64,000 nt of DNA from Heterohyrax brucei (GCA_028571685.1 CM053162.1:4096001-4160000); one strand, 5' to 3'. Counted from the stretch's first letter, positions 45,169 through 57,174 are shown. The notes: generated from the letters alone by a model not told the origin. Program-made: numbers and translations.

Positions 45169-45651
45169 GTTTGGGCTGAAATTGTCTCAAAAGATTTTCA
45201 TGTTTTAGTCTCCGAAACCTGTAACTATTATTTTATACAGCAAAACAGGGTCCTCAAAGATGTCATGACATTAAGAATCTTGAGATTACAAAATCATTTG
45301 GTAATATCCAGGTGGGTCCTGAATGCAATCACCTGTATTTTGTAAGAGAAGGGTAGAAGGTTTTAGGATGTACAAACTAATGTGGAAATAGTATGAAAAG
45401 AAACTGGAAGATGCTGACAGTAAAAATCTGAATGACGTGATCACAAGCCAAGGAATGCTGATAGCCTCCAGAAGCTGCAAAGTGGCCAGGAATGAATTCT
45501 TCTCTCAGAGGAGCACAAGAGCACTAGATTTCAGTCCAGTGATGCTAATTTTGGACCTCTAGCCTCCAGAATGGTGAGAGAACAAACTTGTGTTGTTTTA
45601 AGCCATCACATTGTTGGTAGTTTTTCATAGCTGACATAGGAAACTAACACA
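45169..45651 (+). mobile_element. MLT1-type LTR, forward
   Basis: Ordered MLT1 words: 'gggctgaaattgtctcaaaag', 'aggtgggtcctgaatgcaatcacc', 'tgatcacaagccaaggaatgctgatagcctccagaagctgc', 'ttggacctctagcctccagaatggtgagagaacaaac', 'gttttaagccatcacattg' and the end 'ggaaactaacaca'. Ancient ERVL-MaLR fossil. Confidence 0.85.
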
Positions 45652-46129
45652 AATACCAAGAGTGGCATCTTGCCAATAAGTAGAAAAAAATGAGCCGATG
45701 AGTAAAGAATTCTTTAAGTTTTCCACGATACTTTTAATCTCAATTTTTTGGCGTATGCTACCATTCACATAAAATGAACACGTTGTATTTAATATTTTAT
45801 GGCATATCAGAAAGGACATTATAGCTTTCAAGTCTCATTTCTCCTTCTGTTAATACATTTATAGAGAAGATAATATCAAGCATTCATGGAGTTTTGTTTG
45901 TAAGTAGTATCTAAACTGCCCAGTAGCATACAAAGTTGAATACATAGTTTTACCAGAATGGTTCACTTACAAAATAACCTACAACCAATCTCTCTCTTAT
46001 TCTCCCTCCACCCACCACACATGCTACATAAGGAAAATTATTCTATATAAATATTAACAATAGAAATATAAGCATGCCATGCATTTAAATAGTATTTTAG
46101 AGTTTATTGAAAAATTTTATATTTGTCAT

Positions 46130-46265
46130 CTAATCCCATGACACCCTTATGAGGCATACAGAACTGGCTTCATTATCCTCACTTTACAGAGAAAAAATAC
46201 AAAGCCAGATTAACGGTAACATGGTCAGTGAGGCAAGATTCAAACACACATCTCCATGAATGCCT
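46130..46265 (-). mobile_element. MIR-type SINE, reverse
   Basis: The text 'ttatcctcactttacagagaaaaaatacaaagccagattaacgg...gtcagtgaggcaagattcaaacac' is the reverse MIR core and 5' part. Diverged but clear. Confidence 0.75.
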
Positions 46266-46324
46266 GGATGAAGAAGTGAAAAGTTGAAAAGGCTTTCTAT
46301 TCTGTGTAATTCAGTATAGGTGAA

Positions 46325-46490
46325 CAGATGCTTTGCATGCATGTGGACTTGGATTTAAATTCTTACATTGCCCTTTGGTGGCTCTGTAACTCTGGATAGT
46401 TTCTTAACCTTTGTGCCACCTTCTTAGTTCATAAAACTGAGATGATGATGGCACGTCCATTACATGGCTGATGGAGTATTAAGTAGATAA
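46325..46490 (+). mobile_element. MIR-type SINE, forward
   Basis: 'gcatgtggacttggatttaaattc' then 'ctctgtaactctggatagtttcttaacctttgtgcc' and 'ataaaactgagatgatgatgg' follow the MIR order in the forward sense. It lies only about 60 bases after an oppositely oriented MIR. Confidence 0.65.
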
Positions 46491-46706
46491 GTTAAGGAAA
46501 AATATTTGGATCTTTTCCTAGTCTTGAGAAGACTTCTTTCAAAAACATGAGCCTTTCTTTTATTTATGTTCAACCGCAGAGGGATTTGATACCAGTCTTA
46601 CTTAGTATAGGACTTATTTTACCCCTTTCAAGCTGTTTGTGTTCAAATTCTCTTTCTTTCTGTTCATCAAAAATAAAGTGTCTCCCAGTCACTTGCTTTT
46701 TAAAAA

Positions 46707-47240
46707 ATGAAATAAGAGTTCTGACAATTAAGTTCATGAAGTCATCCTAGAACAAGTGCTACACATCTCATTGCAGAACATCACTACAGTCACCTTTTGG
46801 GGAGTTTTGCGTGGATACTAGCACCTAGTCTACTCTTTGGAGCAATTTTGGAACTCTTTCTCTGGAATGACCATCAGAGCTGTCATCGTATTACCCTTGA
46901 TGTCCTGAATGTCATCAAAATGTCTTCCTTTCCATATTTCCTGTATCTTTGGGTAAAGACAAAAGTCGTTCAAGGACAGATCAGGTGAGTAGGGTGAGTT
47001 ATTTGTTTACTAACTAAAAACTCCCTCACAGACAACTATAGCATTAAGCTCATGAACTAGCCACAGGGCCGCTATGTGCAATAGCCATTCCAGAAAGAGT
47101 TCCAAAATTGCTTTGAAGAGTGCACTAAGTGCTGGCATTGGTGCATAGCTTCCCAAAGGAAGTAATTCGAAGGTGACGGTAGTCATATTCAGCAATGCGG
47201 TATGTAGCACTTAGAACAGCATTCGTGGCTGTCACTGTCG
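46707..47240 (-). mobile_element. Decayed mariner element with inverted-repeat layout
   Basis: On the minus strand, 46998-46870 translate in parts to LNDFCLYPKIQEIWKGRH, then FDDIQDIKGN and ALMVIPEKEFQNC. These match the C-terminal part of mariner (Tc1/mariner) transposases. The right arm (47082-47213) is the inverted copy of the left arm (about 46754-46872): for example 'ccattccagaaagagttccaaaattgcttt' against 'gcaattttggaactctttctctgg'. The spacer between the arms still carries transposase-like sequence. The N-terminal half and the catalytic region upstream are absent. It is dead. Confidence 0.8.
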
Positions 47241-47404
47241 GACCTCGTATGTTATTTTAACTAAGAAGACCGTTTCTGCAGTAGCTATATCACACTGAAG
47301 CAAGGGCACGGGTATTAGGGGATAATGTAAAGTTTAATTAATCCAAACAACAGGAGTCTAATTGAAATACCCAGACCCCTTTTTGACATTTGGTCTATCA
47401 TCAG

Positions 47405-47575
47405 TTTGGAGCCTTGGTGTCCCAGTGGTTAAGAGCTCAGCTTCTAATCAAAAGGTCCAGAGTTCAAATCCACCAGCTGGTCTTTAGAAACCTGGTGGGG
47501 CAGTTCTACTCTGTCCTATAGGGTAGCTACAGGTTAGAATTGACTTGATGGAAATGGGTTTAGTTTGTTTTGGTA
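47405..47575 (+). mobile_element. AfroSINE, forward, well preserved
   Basis: Head 'ggagccttggtgtcccagtggttaagagctc', 'ctaatcaaaaggtccagagttcaaatccacc', 'ggtggggcagttctactctgtcctatagggt' and end 'gaattgacttgatggaaatgggttt'. One of the least diverged copies, so recent. Confidence 0.92.
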
Positions 47576-48994
47576 TCATCAGCCAACCTAAAAACCAAAG
47601 ACTGCCTGTCTGGTTTTAAAAGTCCAGACTTAAGCAGGGAACAGCTGTTCCAAGAGCATATAAGTGATAAATGCAAACTGTCAGAGTGTGTGCATTTGTG
47701 TATTTCTGTGTGTGTGTATACAGGTATATGTGCGCTAAGTGCTGAAATAGAGATTCCATCCTGTCAAATATAGTGAGTAGACCTGAGTTAATTTCAGGCC
47801 ATTCATTCTTTGAATAAAATAGGATTGTGGTTTCTGTATCGCCTTTGCAATTTCTGCTCCTCCGTCTTGCAGTTCTGCTTGTTTTCTGGAGGATTTTATG
47901 AGGAATGGTAAGGCTGAATAAAATTATAGATCATGAACCTCCCCCAGTAGAAATCTTAGAAGAGTTGAAATGTTAGATGTAGTTTACCGTTTATTAAGTA
48001 CTTGGCTTCATTAAGGTACTTTATGGCATATACACAGCACAGGGTTGACCTCTGAAGCTCTAGCATACTTTTCTCCTTTGTAAATTTTGGTTTATGTTAT
48101 TTGGTTTAGTGAGGCATCTGTAGAGGAGAGATGGACTCCCAAGTCTGAAAGGCTGAGCACGGGACAGCTTTCTCAGAAAAGTCACATTCAGGGTATAAAT
48201 GCCTCATTGTGGGGGCTGGGATACTTCCGGAAGAAAAAGAGAGGGGCTTGTACTTTATGCTTTTAGATAGACACCTGGCTCTGCAACAACCTGTGTTGCA
48301 AAGGAACCACCTTGACATTCTGTCTTTTATGCCTGGTAGCTCCTACTTTGGGAAGGCTCAAACGGCTCAAAGCCAGGCTGGCAGCCTCCTTGTCTCCAAG
48401 GCCCTAACATTGCTGTTCCTCCTCTGGCTGCAGCACACAGGCATATCGCAGCAGCATGCAGAGCTACAAGAGAACCTGAATTTAAGTGTTAAACAGCTCT
48501 TGTTCATTACCAGAGGCGTTCCTCCCCACACCCCATTTGTCACTTGGAGCAGAGCTATGACTCTTTTAATATCAAACAAATAATAAGTTCCCCCCAAAGT
48601 GATTTTTCTGACAAGGAACTCAATGTATTAAACTTTATCTATATTTTAATAGCCAATTTCACACCAAACTGCCTTCTTAATAATGTATTTACCACCTGGG
48701 GATATTATTCCAACCCAACTGGAAAGAATTGGAAATTAACTGTCCCTAAACTGAGTCTCTGTGTGCTTTACACTTGCTGTGGAAAACAGTGGTGTTATTG
48801 CTAGGGAGGGGTGAGGAGAGAGGGACCTTGCCACCTGGGGAGGGTGCAATCTGGAAGGGAAGTGGCAGTAGATTTAGAGTCATGAATTCCTTCTCCAGAG
48901 GCAGAGCTCATCCTGATGATGCGCTGAGAAGAGCTTTCACCAACAGGGCAGGCTATTGGGAGCACGAAAGTATGTCAATAGGGTTTTAAAGAAA
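47576..48994. other. Unassigned, mostly unique sequence
   Basis: It includes a short TG run near 47690-47725. A 124-codon open frame at 48209-48583 has no recognised domain, and an overlapping frame lies on the other strand, so I do not call it a gene. No repeat family recognised. Confidence 0.4.
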
Positions 48995-49130
48995 TAAGGA
49001 CTTCCGTTGCTACTAACTGACATGGGACAAGTTTCTTACTGTCTGACTTTTAGTTCCTCATCTGTAAAAGACACTTTGGCTGGACGATTTTAGGGGGTCT
49101 TTTGTGTCTGCAAAACTTGTCTGCACCTTG
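48995..49130 (+). mobile_element. MIR-type SINE, forward
   Basis: 'gacatgggacaagtttcttactgtctgacttttagttcctcatctgtaaaa' follows the MIR core with the conserved 'cctcatctgtaaaa' end. Confidence 0.7.
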
Positions 49131-49211
49131 ACATTCATGGTTCCGTAAAACTTTTATCTATGGCTAATCACAATGTGAGTTTAGCTTGGGAACTGTTTCC
49201 AATCTTGGCTA

Positions 49212-49640
49212 TCGTATCAGTTTCCTAGGTTTGTTGTAACAAAGCTGCAAACTAGATGGCTTAAAACAACAGAAATGTATTGTCTCACAGTTCTTGAGGC
49301 TAGCCTTCTGAAGTCAAAATGTTGGCAAGGCCATGCTCTCTGAAGGCCTTTAGAGGCGAGATCCTTCCTGGCTTCCTCTTGCTTCTGGTGGTCCCACTCT
49401 TCCTTCCATTGAGGTATAAAACAAATTTCTGCCTTTGTGGCTATCTTTCCTCTGTTTGTGTTTCTTCTTTTCTTAAAAGGACCTAAGTCATGAATAAACT
49501 AAGGCCGTCATGCTCTAGTGTGTCCTCAAGCTAGCAATTAATGACGTCTGCAAAAGTACCACTTTCAAATTAGGTCATATGCGTATATACTGGGGTTTAG
49601 GACTTGAACATATCATTTTGCTAACACAAATCAACCCTTA
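49212..49640 (-). mobile_element. MLT1-type LTR, reverse
   Basis: Clear reverse pattern: 'gtatcagtttcctaggtttgttgtaacaaagctgcaaactagatggcttaaaacaacagaaatgtattgtctcacag', then 'ttctgaagtcaaaatgttgg', 'gcttctggtgg', 'aaaaggacctaagtcat' and 'tggggtttaggacttgaacatatca'. Ancient ERVL-MaLR fossil. Confidence 0.88.
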
Positions 49641-50620
49641 ACCGTTATTAATGGAAACTGATAAAAACAGTAGATATTGGTTAAAACTGAGCGCTCATAA
49701 ATACATTCAAAGAAGTAAAGAGCCTTTGAAGCACACAGAAAGTTTATCATTGGGGGAGCCATGTTCACCTTCCCGTGACCTAAAGCCACAGTAACCATAC
49801 CAACAAGTAAGCACATGCCTACTCCCAGCAGGAAGGAAGGGAGAACATGTCACTTGCCTTATAGTCCAAAGCGGTGTCTAACAGTGGTTGGAAGAGTACT
49901 CTCAATTCACTCAACTAAGTTCACCAAACACTGCTGAATTCATACTCTTCTGGTGAAAATACATAAAGAAATTATCACACTACAATGAGATGAGTTCATA
50001 ATAAAAGAAATCATCATGGAGCAAGAAATACAAGTATTCTTCCTGGGGAACGCAGGGAAGATGCCAAAGGAGACTGGACATTTTAATTGTGTTTTGAAGA
50101 ATGAACAGGTGACCATGGGCCATTTCAATCAGGTAGTGGAAGTATGCCCAGATCCAAATGAGAAGAATTGGACAGGAAGCCAGAAGGAAGGATCTTTCTA
50201 GAGGTCAGGCAAGTTCTCGGTCCCAATTTAAACAGTGCACAAACCTTTGATAGGGGTTGAACTAACCAAATTTCAAAAGAAGCTTGGAGAGAAGAACTGA
50301 ATTTTGTGAATCTGAAGATACAAAAATTGTGTCCAGGATCCACTGGCAAAAGTCTCATTTCCAGCATGTGGCTGGTATATGTCAAGATTTCAAGAACGAG
50401 AAAAACAGCGAACTTTGTGAGGGACAAATTTGTTCTTGTCAGAAACATACCGGCTTTTCAAACAGAAAAAAATACGATGAATCATAATGTGGTTTGTAAG
50501 ATCAGCTGCATCCATGATAGAATTATTTCTGTTTGTTTTTCAGTTGTGCTTTAGGGAAAAGTTTGCAGATCAGATTACTTTCTCACTAAACAATACACAT
50601 TATTTTGTGACATTGGCTAC
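49641..50620. other. Unassigned sequence, possibly L2-like in part
   Basis: About 980 bases. Words at 50040-50160 ('ggaagatgccaaaggagactgg', 'gaagaatgaacagg') weakly resemble decayed L2/old LINE text. A 107-codon frame at 50125-50448 has no recognised domain. Nothing firm. Confidence 0.35.
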
Positions 50621-51143
50621 TGTCATGGATTGAATTGCGTCCCCCTAAAAGCATGTGTAGCCACGTGGCTGGGCCATGATTCCCAGTATCTTGTGATTGT
50701 CCTCCATTTTGTGGTTTTCCTAAGATGTGTGTTAAAGGATTAGGGTGGAGCTGTAAATCTCTTCATAGGATCACCTCCCTGCTCCACTGTAAAGGGAGTT
50801 TCCCTGGAGTATGGCTTGTCCCATCCTTAATCCTTTCATCCTAGAGAGATAAAAGGACAGAGAAGCAGGCAGAGAATTGGGAACCTCGTACCATCAAGAA
50901 AGCAGCACTGGGAAAAGAGCACATCTTTCAGACCTGAGGTTCCAACACCAAGATGCTCCCTGGACAAAGACTGATGCAGTACTGGACTTTCCTCCAGAGC
51001 CAACAAGGGGGAAAGCCTTCCCCTGGAGCGGACACCCTGAATATGGACTTGCAGCCTACCGGACTGTGTAAGAATAAACCTTCCTTTGTTAAAGCCGTCC
51101 ACTCTGTGGTATTTCTGTTAGAGCAGCCTCGCTGACTAAAACA
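50621..51143 (+). mobile_element. MaLR-like solo LTR, forward, best preserved
   Basis: 523 bp from 'tgtcatggattgaattgcgt' to 'gctgactaaaaca', with a perfect 5-bp duplication GCTAC at 50616-50620 and 51144-51148. It has the TATA-like 'agagataaaagg' near 50845 and the poly(A) signal 'aataaa' near 51073. It is very close to the LTR at 33132-33653. Solo LTR, fossil; the best local reference for this family. Confidence 0.93.
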
Positions 51144-51364
51144 GCTACCAACCCTGTGACCTTTCAACACTTTCCTCTTCAACCTTGGGTATCCCATTTT
51201 CATTCATCTGTCTTTGTCCCTTTTGGTGTTTTCATCATTGCCCCCGGGCTGGTGTGCACAGCTAGTCTGGTATGTATGGTTGAATATGTAAGTTATTACA
51301 TGTTTTATGGACCTGTTTAATCTTTAGCTGAAGGGTGAACCTCAGGAGTGATTTCAGTACTAAG

Positions 51365-52870
51365 TTAAAATGGTGACTGAGGGCCATCTTCCCAGGGTTT
51401 CCTTGTCTCTGCAGGGGTGAACTTTGTTCCGTATTTTTCTCCAGCTATGTCCAAGAACTCTCTAGTATGATCCCTATTAGAGGAGTCTGTAGTGGTAGCT
51501 GAGCACCATCTAGCTGTGCTGGACTTAGTTTGGCAGAGGCTGTGGTAGTTGTGGTCCATTAGCCCTTTGGGTTAATATTTCCCTTGTATCTTTGGCTTCC
51601 TTCATTCTTTCTTGCTCCAGATTGGGTGGCATTGTGGAGTATATAAGGTGGCCACTCACAAGCTTTTACTACCTGAGACACTGTTTATCAAAATACAATA
51701 CAGAATGTTTTCTTTATAAACTATGTCATGCCAATTGAGCTAAATGTCCCTTTAGACAAGGCTACCCAGCCATTAGTCCAGCAATTAGGTGCCTCAGGGA
51801 GTTTGGATGTGTCTATGAAGCCTCCATGACCTTGTCTTACACAAGCTGGCTGACTTTTCTTGTATTTACTACTGTCTTACCCTTCACCAAACTTCACACT
51901 CATCTACTGCCTCATTAGTTTCTTTTTGTCTCATCTCCCTGTGCCTTCTTTCTGGTAACCACCAACGATTGCTTCTTTTTGAGTATAAACTTTTTCATGG
52001 CTTTCTGTAACAGCGGTCTCATGCAGTCTTTGACTTTTTGTGATTGACAACTTACTCAGCACAGCGACCTCCAGATTCTTGTTGTGTGATGTTACAAAGA
52101 TTTATCATTGTTCTTTATGGTATTCATCGTGTGTGAGTGTACCATAGTTTTTCTGTTGACGAGCACCTAGATTATTTCTATCTTTTTGCTATTATGACTA
52201 ACTCTGCAGTGAACAAGGATGTGCATATAACTGCTTATGTTACAGCTCTTATTTCTTTAGGATATGTTCCTAGGAGTGGAATTGCTAGATCTTACGGTAT
52301 TTCTCTATTTTTAGCTTTTTAAAGAAGTATCATATGGTTTTCCAAAATGGTGTACCATTTTGCATTCTCGTTAGCAGCGCAGAAGAGTTCCAATCTCCCT
52401 TCAAAACCTTGTCAGCATTTGTTGTTTTGTTTTGATTTGATTCATGCCAGTAATGTAGAACTGAGATGATGTCTCATTATAGTTCTGATTTGCTTATGTC
52501 TAATGATCTGTGGCCACGAGCATTTCCTTATATGTCTGTTACCTGCCTGAGTGCCTTCTTTGGTGAAGTGTTTGTTAGTATGCTTTGCCCGTTTTTTAAT
52601 TGGGTTATTTGTCTTTATGAATTAGATTTTCCTACAGATTTTAGAGTTTAGAACTTTGTTGTATGTGTCATAGCCAATTTTTTTCCCCCAGCCTGTGAGT
52701 TCTCTTTTTACAATTTTAATGAAGTCTTTTTGATGAGCACGTATACTATTTAGAAGATCCCAATATTTAGCTAATCTTGTGTTGTTTGTGTATTGTTACA
52801 GTTTGCATTCTATTTATGCCATGTATTATTGCCCCCAGTGCATCCAGAATATTCTTGAGAATTGATGATG
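51365..52870 (-). mobile_element. Older L1 3' end, reverse
   Basis: 51365-51660 is the complement of an L1 3' UTR shared with 27735-28445. 51880-52870 is ORF2 tail: 'gtactccattcatgtg'-like 'gtattcatcgtgtgtgagtg', 'gtttttctgttgacgagcacc', 'aggatatgttcctaggagtggaattgctagatc' and 'tccaaaatggtgtaccattttgc' are the usual reverse L1 words. Strongly diverged from the young copies, so an older L1 subfamily. No open frame. Confidence 0.8.
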
Positions 52871-54549
52871 AAATGGTTAGGGTCTTCCCTCACTCTTTCT
52901 ACCACCATCCAAGTATCCTACTTGGTTTCCTTGCCATTTAGGAGCAAGAAAAACTCTCTAACCTCACAGATGTGGACACCATGTAGGTAAACACCAGTAT
53001 ATACCTCTCCATTTGAGTTACCAGTCATGTCTGGGATTTGCAAAGCAGAGGCACATGAATAGAATAGCTGGGCACCAGCTCACTGTTTTTTTTTTTTTAA
53101 ACAACACTAGGATGGATCAGAAAGACTGACATAAGAAAGATTGACACGGTGGGCTATTTGTTGACTTGGACTGATAGCAAAGACAGAGAACAAACAGAAA
53201 CGATAGTGTCTGAAGATTGCTCTAACTAATTATGTATTTCTGTTCCCTTCCCAGGGCTTTCAGAGTGCTCTGTGAGGATATGTGAAGGTGATAGATAGGA
53301 ATGATCACTCTCTCTCAGGTCCTGGAGATCCAGGGGCCCAAATTAATCAGCACACACAAAGACTTACTGTGACACGCAGGTGGAACAGGAGAAGGGTAAA
53401 AGCCTCTTTTAATCGTGCAGTTGGAGGATATATGCACTGCTGACAGTTACCTGGGGACCCTCAGATACCAGATTCCCTAACTTAATCAGGCAAATAACAG
53501 GAGCCGCTCTGGCTGAGCGCATACCAAGAACTGTGGAACAATAGGAGAAGGCCCTTAGGTCCCTTGTCACTACCCAGATAATAAATGGTATGAAAATCTG
53601 TCACAGAGTGATAAGTGATGATTTAGAACCAATTGTATGTTTAAAATAATAGAAATCTCCCAGCTTCTCTACTGGAGGTGACATAGTTTAGACTGGCCTC
53701 AGAGGTAAGGACAAGTTGTGGCTCTTCATGGTGCCTTCTGCACCACGGATTTGAAACGATGATCCTGACAGATGTTCCTGGCCAGGCTGTCTGCTTTGGT
53801 TAAAGAAGAAGACACAGCGATAGGAAGTTGGGAACCAAGTTGTAACATCGGCTTCCTCGCTCATGATGTATTGCCTCCCCTTGTGTGTCAGGACTTAGTC
53901 ATCTGACGGACAACTAGTACTCAACTGTGTCTCAAGCTGGGTATACTGGTATTTTTTTTCCCGACTGTACTGTCTGTTTAATCACTTGATCTTCATTGAG
54001 GATTGACATAGGTTAAACATATGCAACATGTCTGTGCAGAATCTTCATCTCAAGGGAACACATTATAGTATAGGTACATTCAGAGTGTCTGTTGGAGAAA
54101 TCTAATTCTAGTCCTCAAAGTCTATTCCGCTGCTCTCCCCATACCTCCTTTCTCAACTACGTTAGCATCACCATTATTTGAAAAGAAGAAGAAAGCCCAA
54201 GAGGTTTTGTCTTCTACAGCATTTTGGATTCCACTACCAACTTTCTGCATTCTATTTTACGTTCGGTGCGACTATACTATTTAACAAGAGCCACAGTTCC
54301 AGAATCTAAGTCTTTGCTTTGTAAATGTGGCCATGTACTTCAATTACAATGTATGCTGTCTCATTCATATCTATGTAGCAAACTTCTGTTCCTTTTTCAA
54401 AAATGTAGCTCATCCTTAGTCTCCTTAACAAAGTTCTCTCATCACATATTAAATATTCTCTCCTTCATGCTACCTTATTTTCAGTTTAGACATTTGTTTA
54501 CTATCGCACTTAGCACAATATATTGGAAGACGGTAATTGCTGTTTATAT
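52871..54549. other. Unassigned sequence, possible unknown LTR
   Basis: About 1.7 kb. A T-run lies at 53085-53098. The stretch 53330-53900 ('ccaggggcccaaattaatcagc', 'ggagccgctctggctgagcgc', 'gattgcctcccc'-like text) has an LTR-like feel but no terminal motif or duplication that I can defend. A 128-codon frame at 54224-54610 has no recognised domain and its end overlaps the following SINE. Confidence 0.35.
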
Positions 54550-54720
54550 AAAACAAAACAAAGGATACCTGTTGCCACTGGGTTGTTTTCTACTCATAGT
54601 GACCCTGTAGGATACAGTTAAACTGCTCCATAGGGTTTCCAAGGAGCAACTGGTAGATGTGAGCTGCCAGCATTTGGGTTAGCTGTTGTAGCTCTTATAT
54701 ACTGTGACATCAGGGCTCTT
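54550..54720 (-). mobile_element. AfroSINE-type SINE, reverse
   Basis: Left tail 'aaaacaaaacaaaggatacctgttgccactgggtt', then 'tcatagtgaccctgtaggat', 'ctgctccatagggtttccaagg', and right head 'actgtgacatcagggctctt'. Near full length. Confidence 0.9.
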
Positions 54721-54729
54721 GCTATTTAT

Positions 54730-54890
54730 GTTTGACCTATAAAAAGTTATTTATCCTTTTAAAGTTTCAGTTTTTTCAGCTGAAATATGAGTATTGTAAT
54801 AATAGCATTTACCTTCTAGGGTTGTTGTACATATCAAATGGAGCAACACATGTGAAGTGGCTGCTCAATCAGCAATAGTCATCTGTGTTA
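54730..54890 (+). mobile_element. MIR-type SINE, 3' half
   Basis: 'taaagtttcagttttttcagctgaaatatgag' then 'aataatagcatttaccttctagggttgttgtacatatcaaatgg' and 'gtgaagtggctgctcaat' follow the 3' half of MIR ('...caataatagtacctacctcatagggttgttgtgagg'). Confidence 0.75.
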
Positions 54891-56542
54891 TTAGAAGCTT
54901 TATTTCTGCACTAATTTGATACCATGACTTGTGCTATTTACATAAGTACCTAAAGATCAAGTGCTCCAGAGGGCTTTGTCCCTTTCAGTTGCTATAGTTC
55001 CAGCAGCAAGTAGAATGCCTTGTTTTGCAGCAATTCAGCACATTTAATTTTTACTGCATTGAAACAGCGTAGATGGCAAAAGTTGAAGTCAGGTCCCCAA
55101 GTAGGCATTTAGGCGTCGGGGACTGAAAGTGTATGACCATGTGAGAAAAGTCCTTCCTCTGGCTTTAGAGACTGCATTCACCCCAGAAACAGTTATTTGT
55201 ACATGCTCTTATTTTTGGTAAGTTCCTTCAAAGACAGCTGTGAACACAAAAAACGGACAGTTGCAATATGCAAGGACTCCTGAGGATGAACTCATCTCTG
55301 AGGCTCCTCCTCTCACGAGGCCCCTTTTTGCTGGCATCCAAGCTGGTCCTCACTTCTCTCCTCACCTTTCCTTCTTCACTCCTTGCCCCTTTTCTTTGAA
55401 TTCCTGCTGACCTCGTAGATTTATTTTTCTGTGTGGCCCTGTATCAGAAATTTAATTAGAAAATCATGCCTATACTTTTTTAATAGCCCAAGTTTTAGCT
55501 GTAAAACCCCTGGATGAGGTGTGGAGCTGGCACGCTGGGAATCACCCTAACAGCAGAGAGCTCCAGCTTGCTGGCACAGCAGCAGTCTGTGAATCCCTTC
55601 CCGAATCTTATTTACATTCAGACTAACAATAGCTCCAGAACTCAGATATAAATAATTTCTGAGGAAGAATTGTCTAATTAAGCATGCAGCAGTGAGGAAA
55701 GAGCTTTAACCACAAAGCTGGTGTCCTAATGAACAGAATCACTGGATAGGGACAGCTTAGGAATCACATCTAGAAATCTCCCTGTGGAGGTGGCAAGATG
55801 GAGGGGAAAATACTCAGGGAACATTTCCAATCAATATTTAGTTGTTTAGTGTGTTAAACTTATTAGAAGGTTTTTTGTTTTTTTTTTTTTTTACCCTTTT
55901 CTCTAAACTTGGAAGTGAAAAAGACTTCAAAATACAGCTTCATGGAGCAGCAATAGCCTCAGATTCCAGGGAGGAAAGTGCCTGAGAATTATCATTGTTG
56001 AATAAAAATTACCTGAACATGTGAAAACTTGCTAATGAATAAGCAGTAGCATGTAATCTGTATAACTACTGAATTAAATGATAAAGATTGGGCAAGGTTG
56101 GATTCCATAGTGTCTCTCTGTGTGTCCGCCGTGTTTGCAGACTCCAGTCTCTTAGACACAGGCGCTTTGTCTCGTCTGTGCTCTGCTCTCTGAACAGGGA
56201 GCTGGGGTAGCATTCCTGCAAGACAAGTGCTCATTGACGTGCATGGGGAGAAGGAAACTGGCTGCTTCCTGCCTGGTGCCCTGCGTGGAGAGACAGCACA
56301 TCCTGCTGGCATCGGAGCTGCTGGGAGCCAACCCGGGAGGAAAGGAGCGCAAGACAGCCCTGCTTGTTTCCACTCCATCAGAAGCACGGGCAGGAGGACA
56401 TCAGCCAGATGGAAAGGACACAGTGAGGACACAGGGCTCTTTTCTCGCTGTGTTGCTAACCACAAGCTATTGAGGACAGAAAACACCAGCTGAAGAAGCA
56501 GGGACATGCCACCAGACTCTTTCTGTGTAGGTAGCATAGGAA

Positions 56543-56546
<4 letters not shown>
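54891..56546. other. Unassigned, with a candidate conserved noncoding stretch
   Basis: 55440-55790 has no transposon signature and carries homeodomain-like TAATTA/TTAATTAG words ('aatttaattagaaaatc', 'gtctaattaagcatg'), GC-balanced flanks and no open frame. It could be a conserved regulatory element, but that is inference only. A poly-T run lies at 55871-55892. Frames at 56150-56500 overlap on both strands and are not convincing. Confidence 0.35.

Positions 56547-56587
<41 letters not shown>
56547..56587. repeat. (CA)n microsatellite
   Basis: About 40 bases of CA dinucleotide repeat with one GC interruption near its end. The long cysteine-valine frame on the minus strand (55992-56615) is a translation of this repeat and its flanks. 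Confidence 0.97.
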
Positions 56588-56588
<1 letters not shown>

Positions 56589-57174
56589 AGATGCATGTGT
56601 ACACATAGTAAACACATGTATGTATGTATAAACATCATGTAGAGATATGAGTCCTGGTATGATGCGTCCACATCACTATGGCAACATGCGTGTTGTGGAA
56701 ACCAGTTGAGCCAGCATGAAAGCAGTGCGGGGAGGGTTGTGGAGATGGGAAGCAGGGACTGGTGAGGGCGTGGAGCTAAAGGGGAGCTCCGGGTTGAGCT
56801 GCGAAAGGAACCAATAATCAGTGCTCGCATCCCTGCCTCCCCTCCTCCCAGCACACACAAAAGAGACACCTGTGATTAATCTGATTCACCGCTGGATGTC
56901 AACATTGCTCTGGTCAATTAAAGAACAAACAGAAATTCCAATATTTTTTCTGTTCTGTAGAAAGTTCGAGCTTTTGTCTCTGATTATATTATGGTATGAC
57001 CACTGGTTGGAAAATATCAGATTTTAAATTTGAAATTTTTGCCCTTGAGTCACCATTCCTACACTTCCCAGACCAGTCAACGCTGACTCAGAGCTATCCC
57101 CTGTGTGTCAGAGCAGAGCTGTAGTCCAGAGGGTTTTAAGTGGCTAATTTTTCAAAAACAAATTTCTGGCCTTA
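56588..57174. other. Unassigned sequence
   Basis: No repeat or gene recognised. A GC-richer stretch at 56690-56860 is short and not a CpG island. Confidence 0.45.

Noticed and set aside
47420-47475. A tRNA gene suggested by box A and box B-like words
   Set aside because: These belong to the tRNA-derived head of an AfroSINE; the cloverleaf is not intact and the element carries a SINE body and tail.
48209-48583. A 124-codon open frame as a possible host exon
   Set aside because: No recognised domain, a competing frame on the other strand and no clear splice or poly(A) context. It remains unassigned.
50836-51203. Open frames in the 50.6-kb LTR as genes
   Set aside because: The same frames recur in other copies of the solo LTR and match no protein; they are chance frames in a repeat.
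54224-54610. A 128-codon hydrophobic frame
   Set aside because: It is AT-rich, its end lies inside an AfroSINE, and it has no family match that I can name.
55992-56615. A 207-codon minus-strand open frame with a cysteine-valine run
   Set aside because: The run is the translation of the CA repeat at 56547-56587, other frames overlap on both strands, and no domain is visible.
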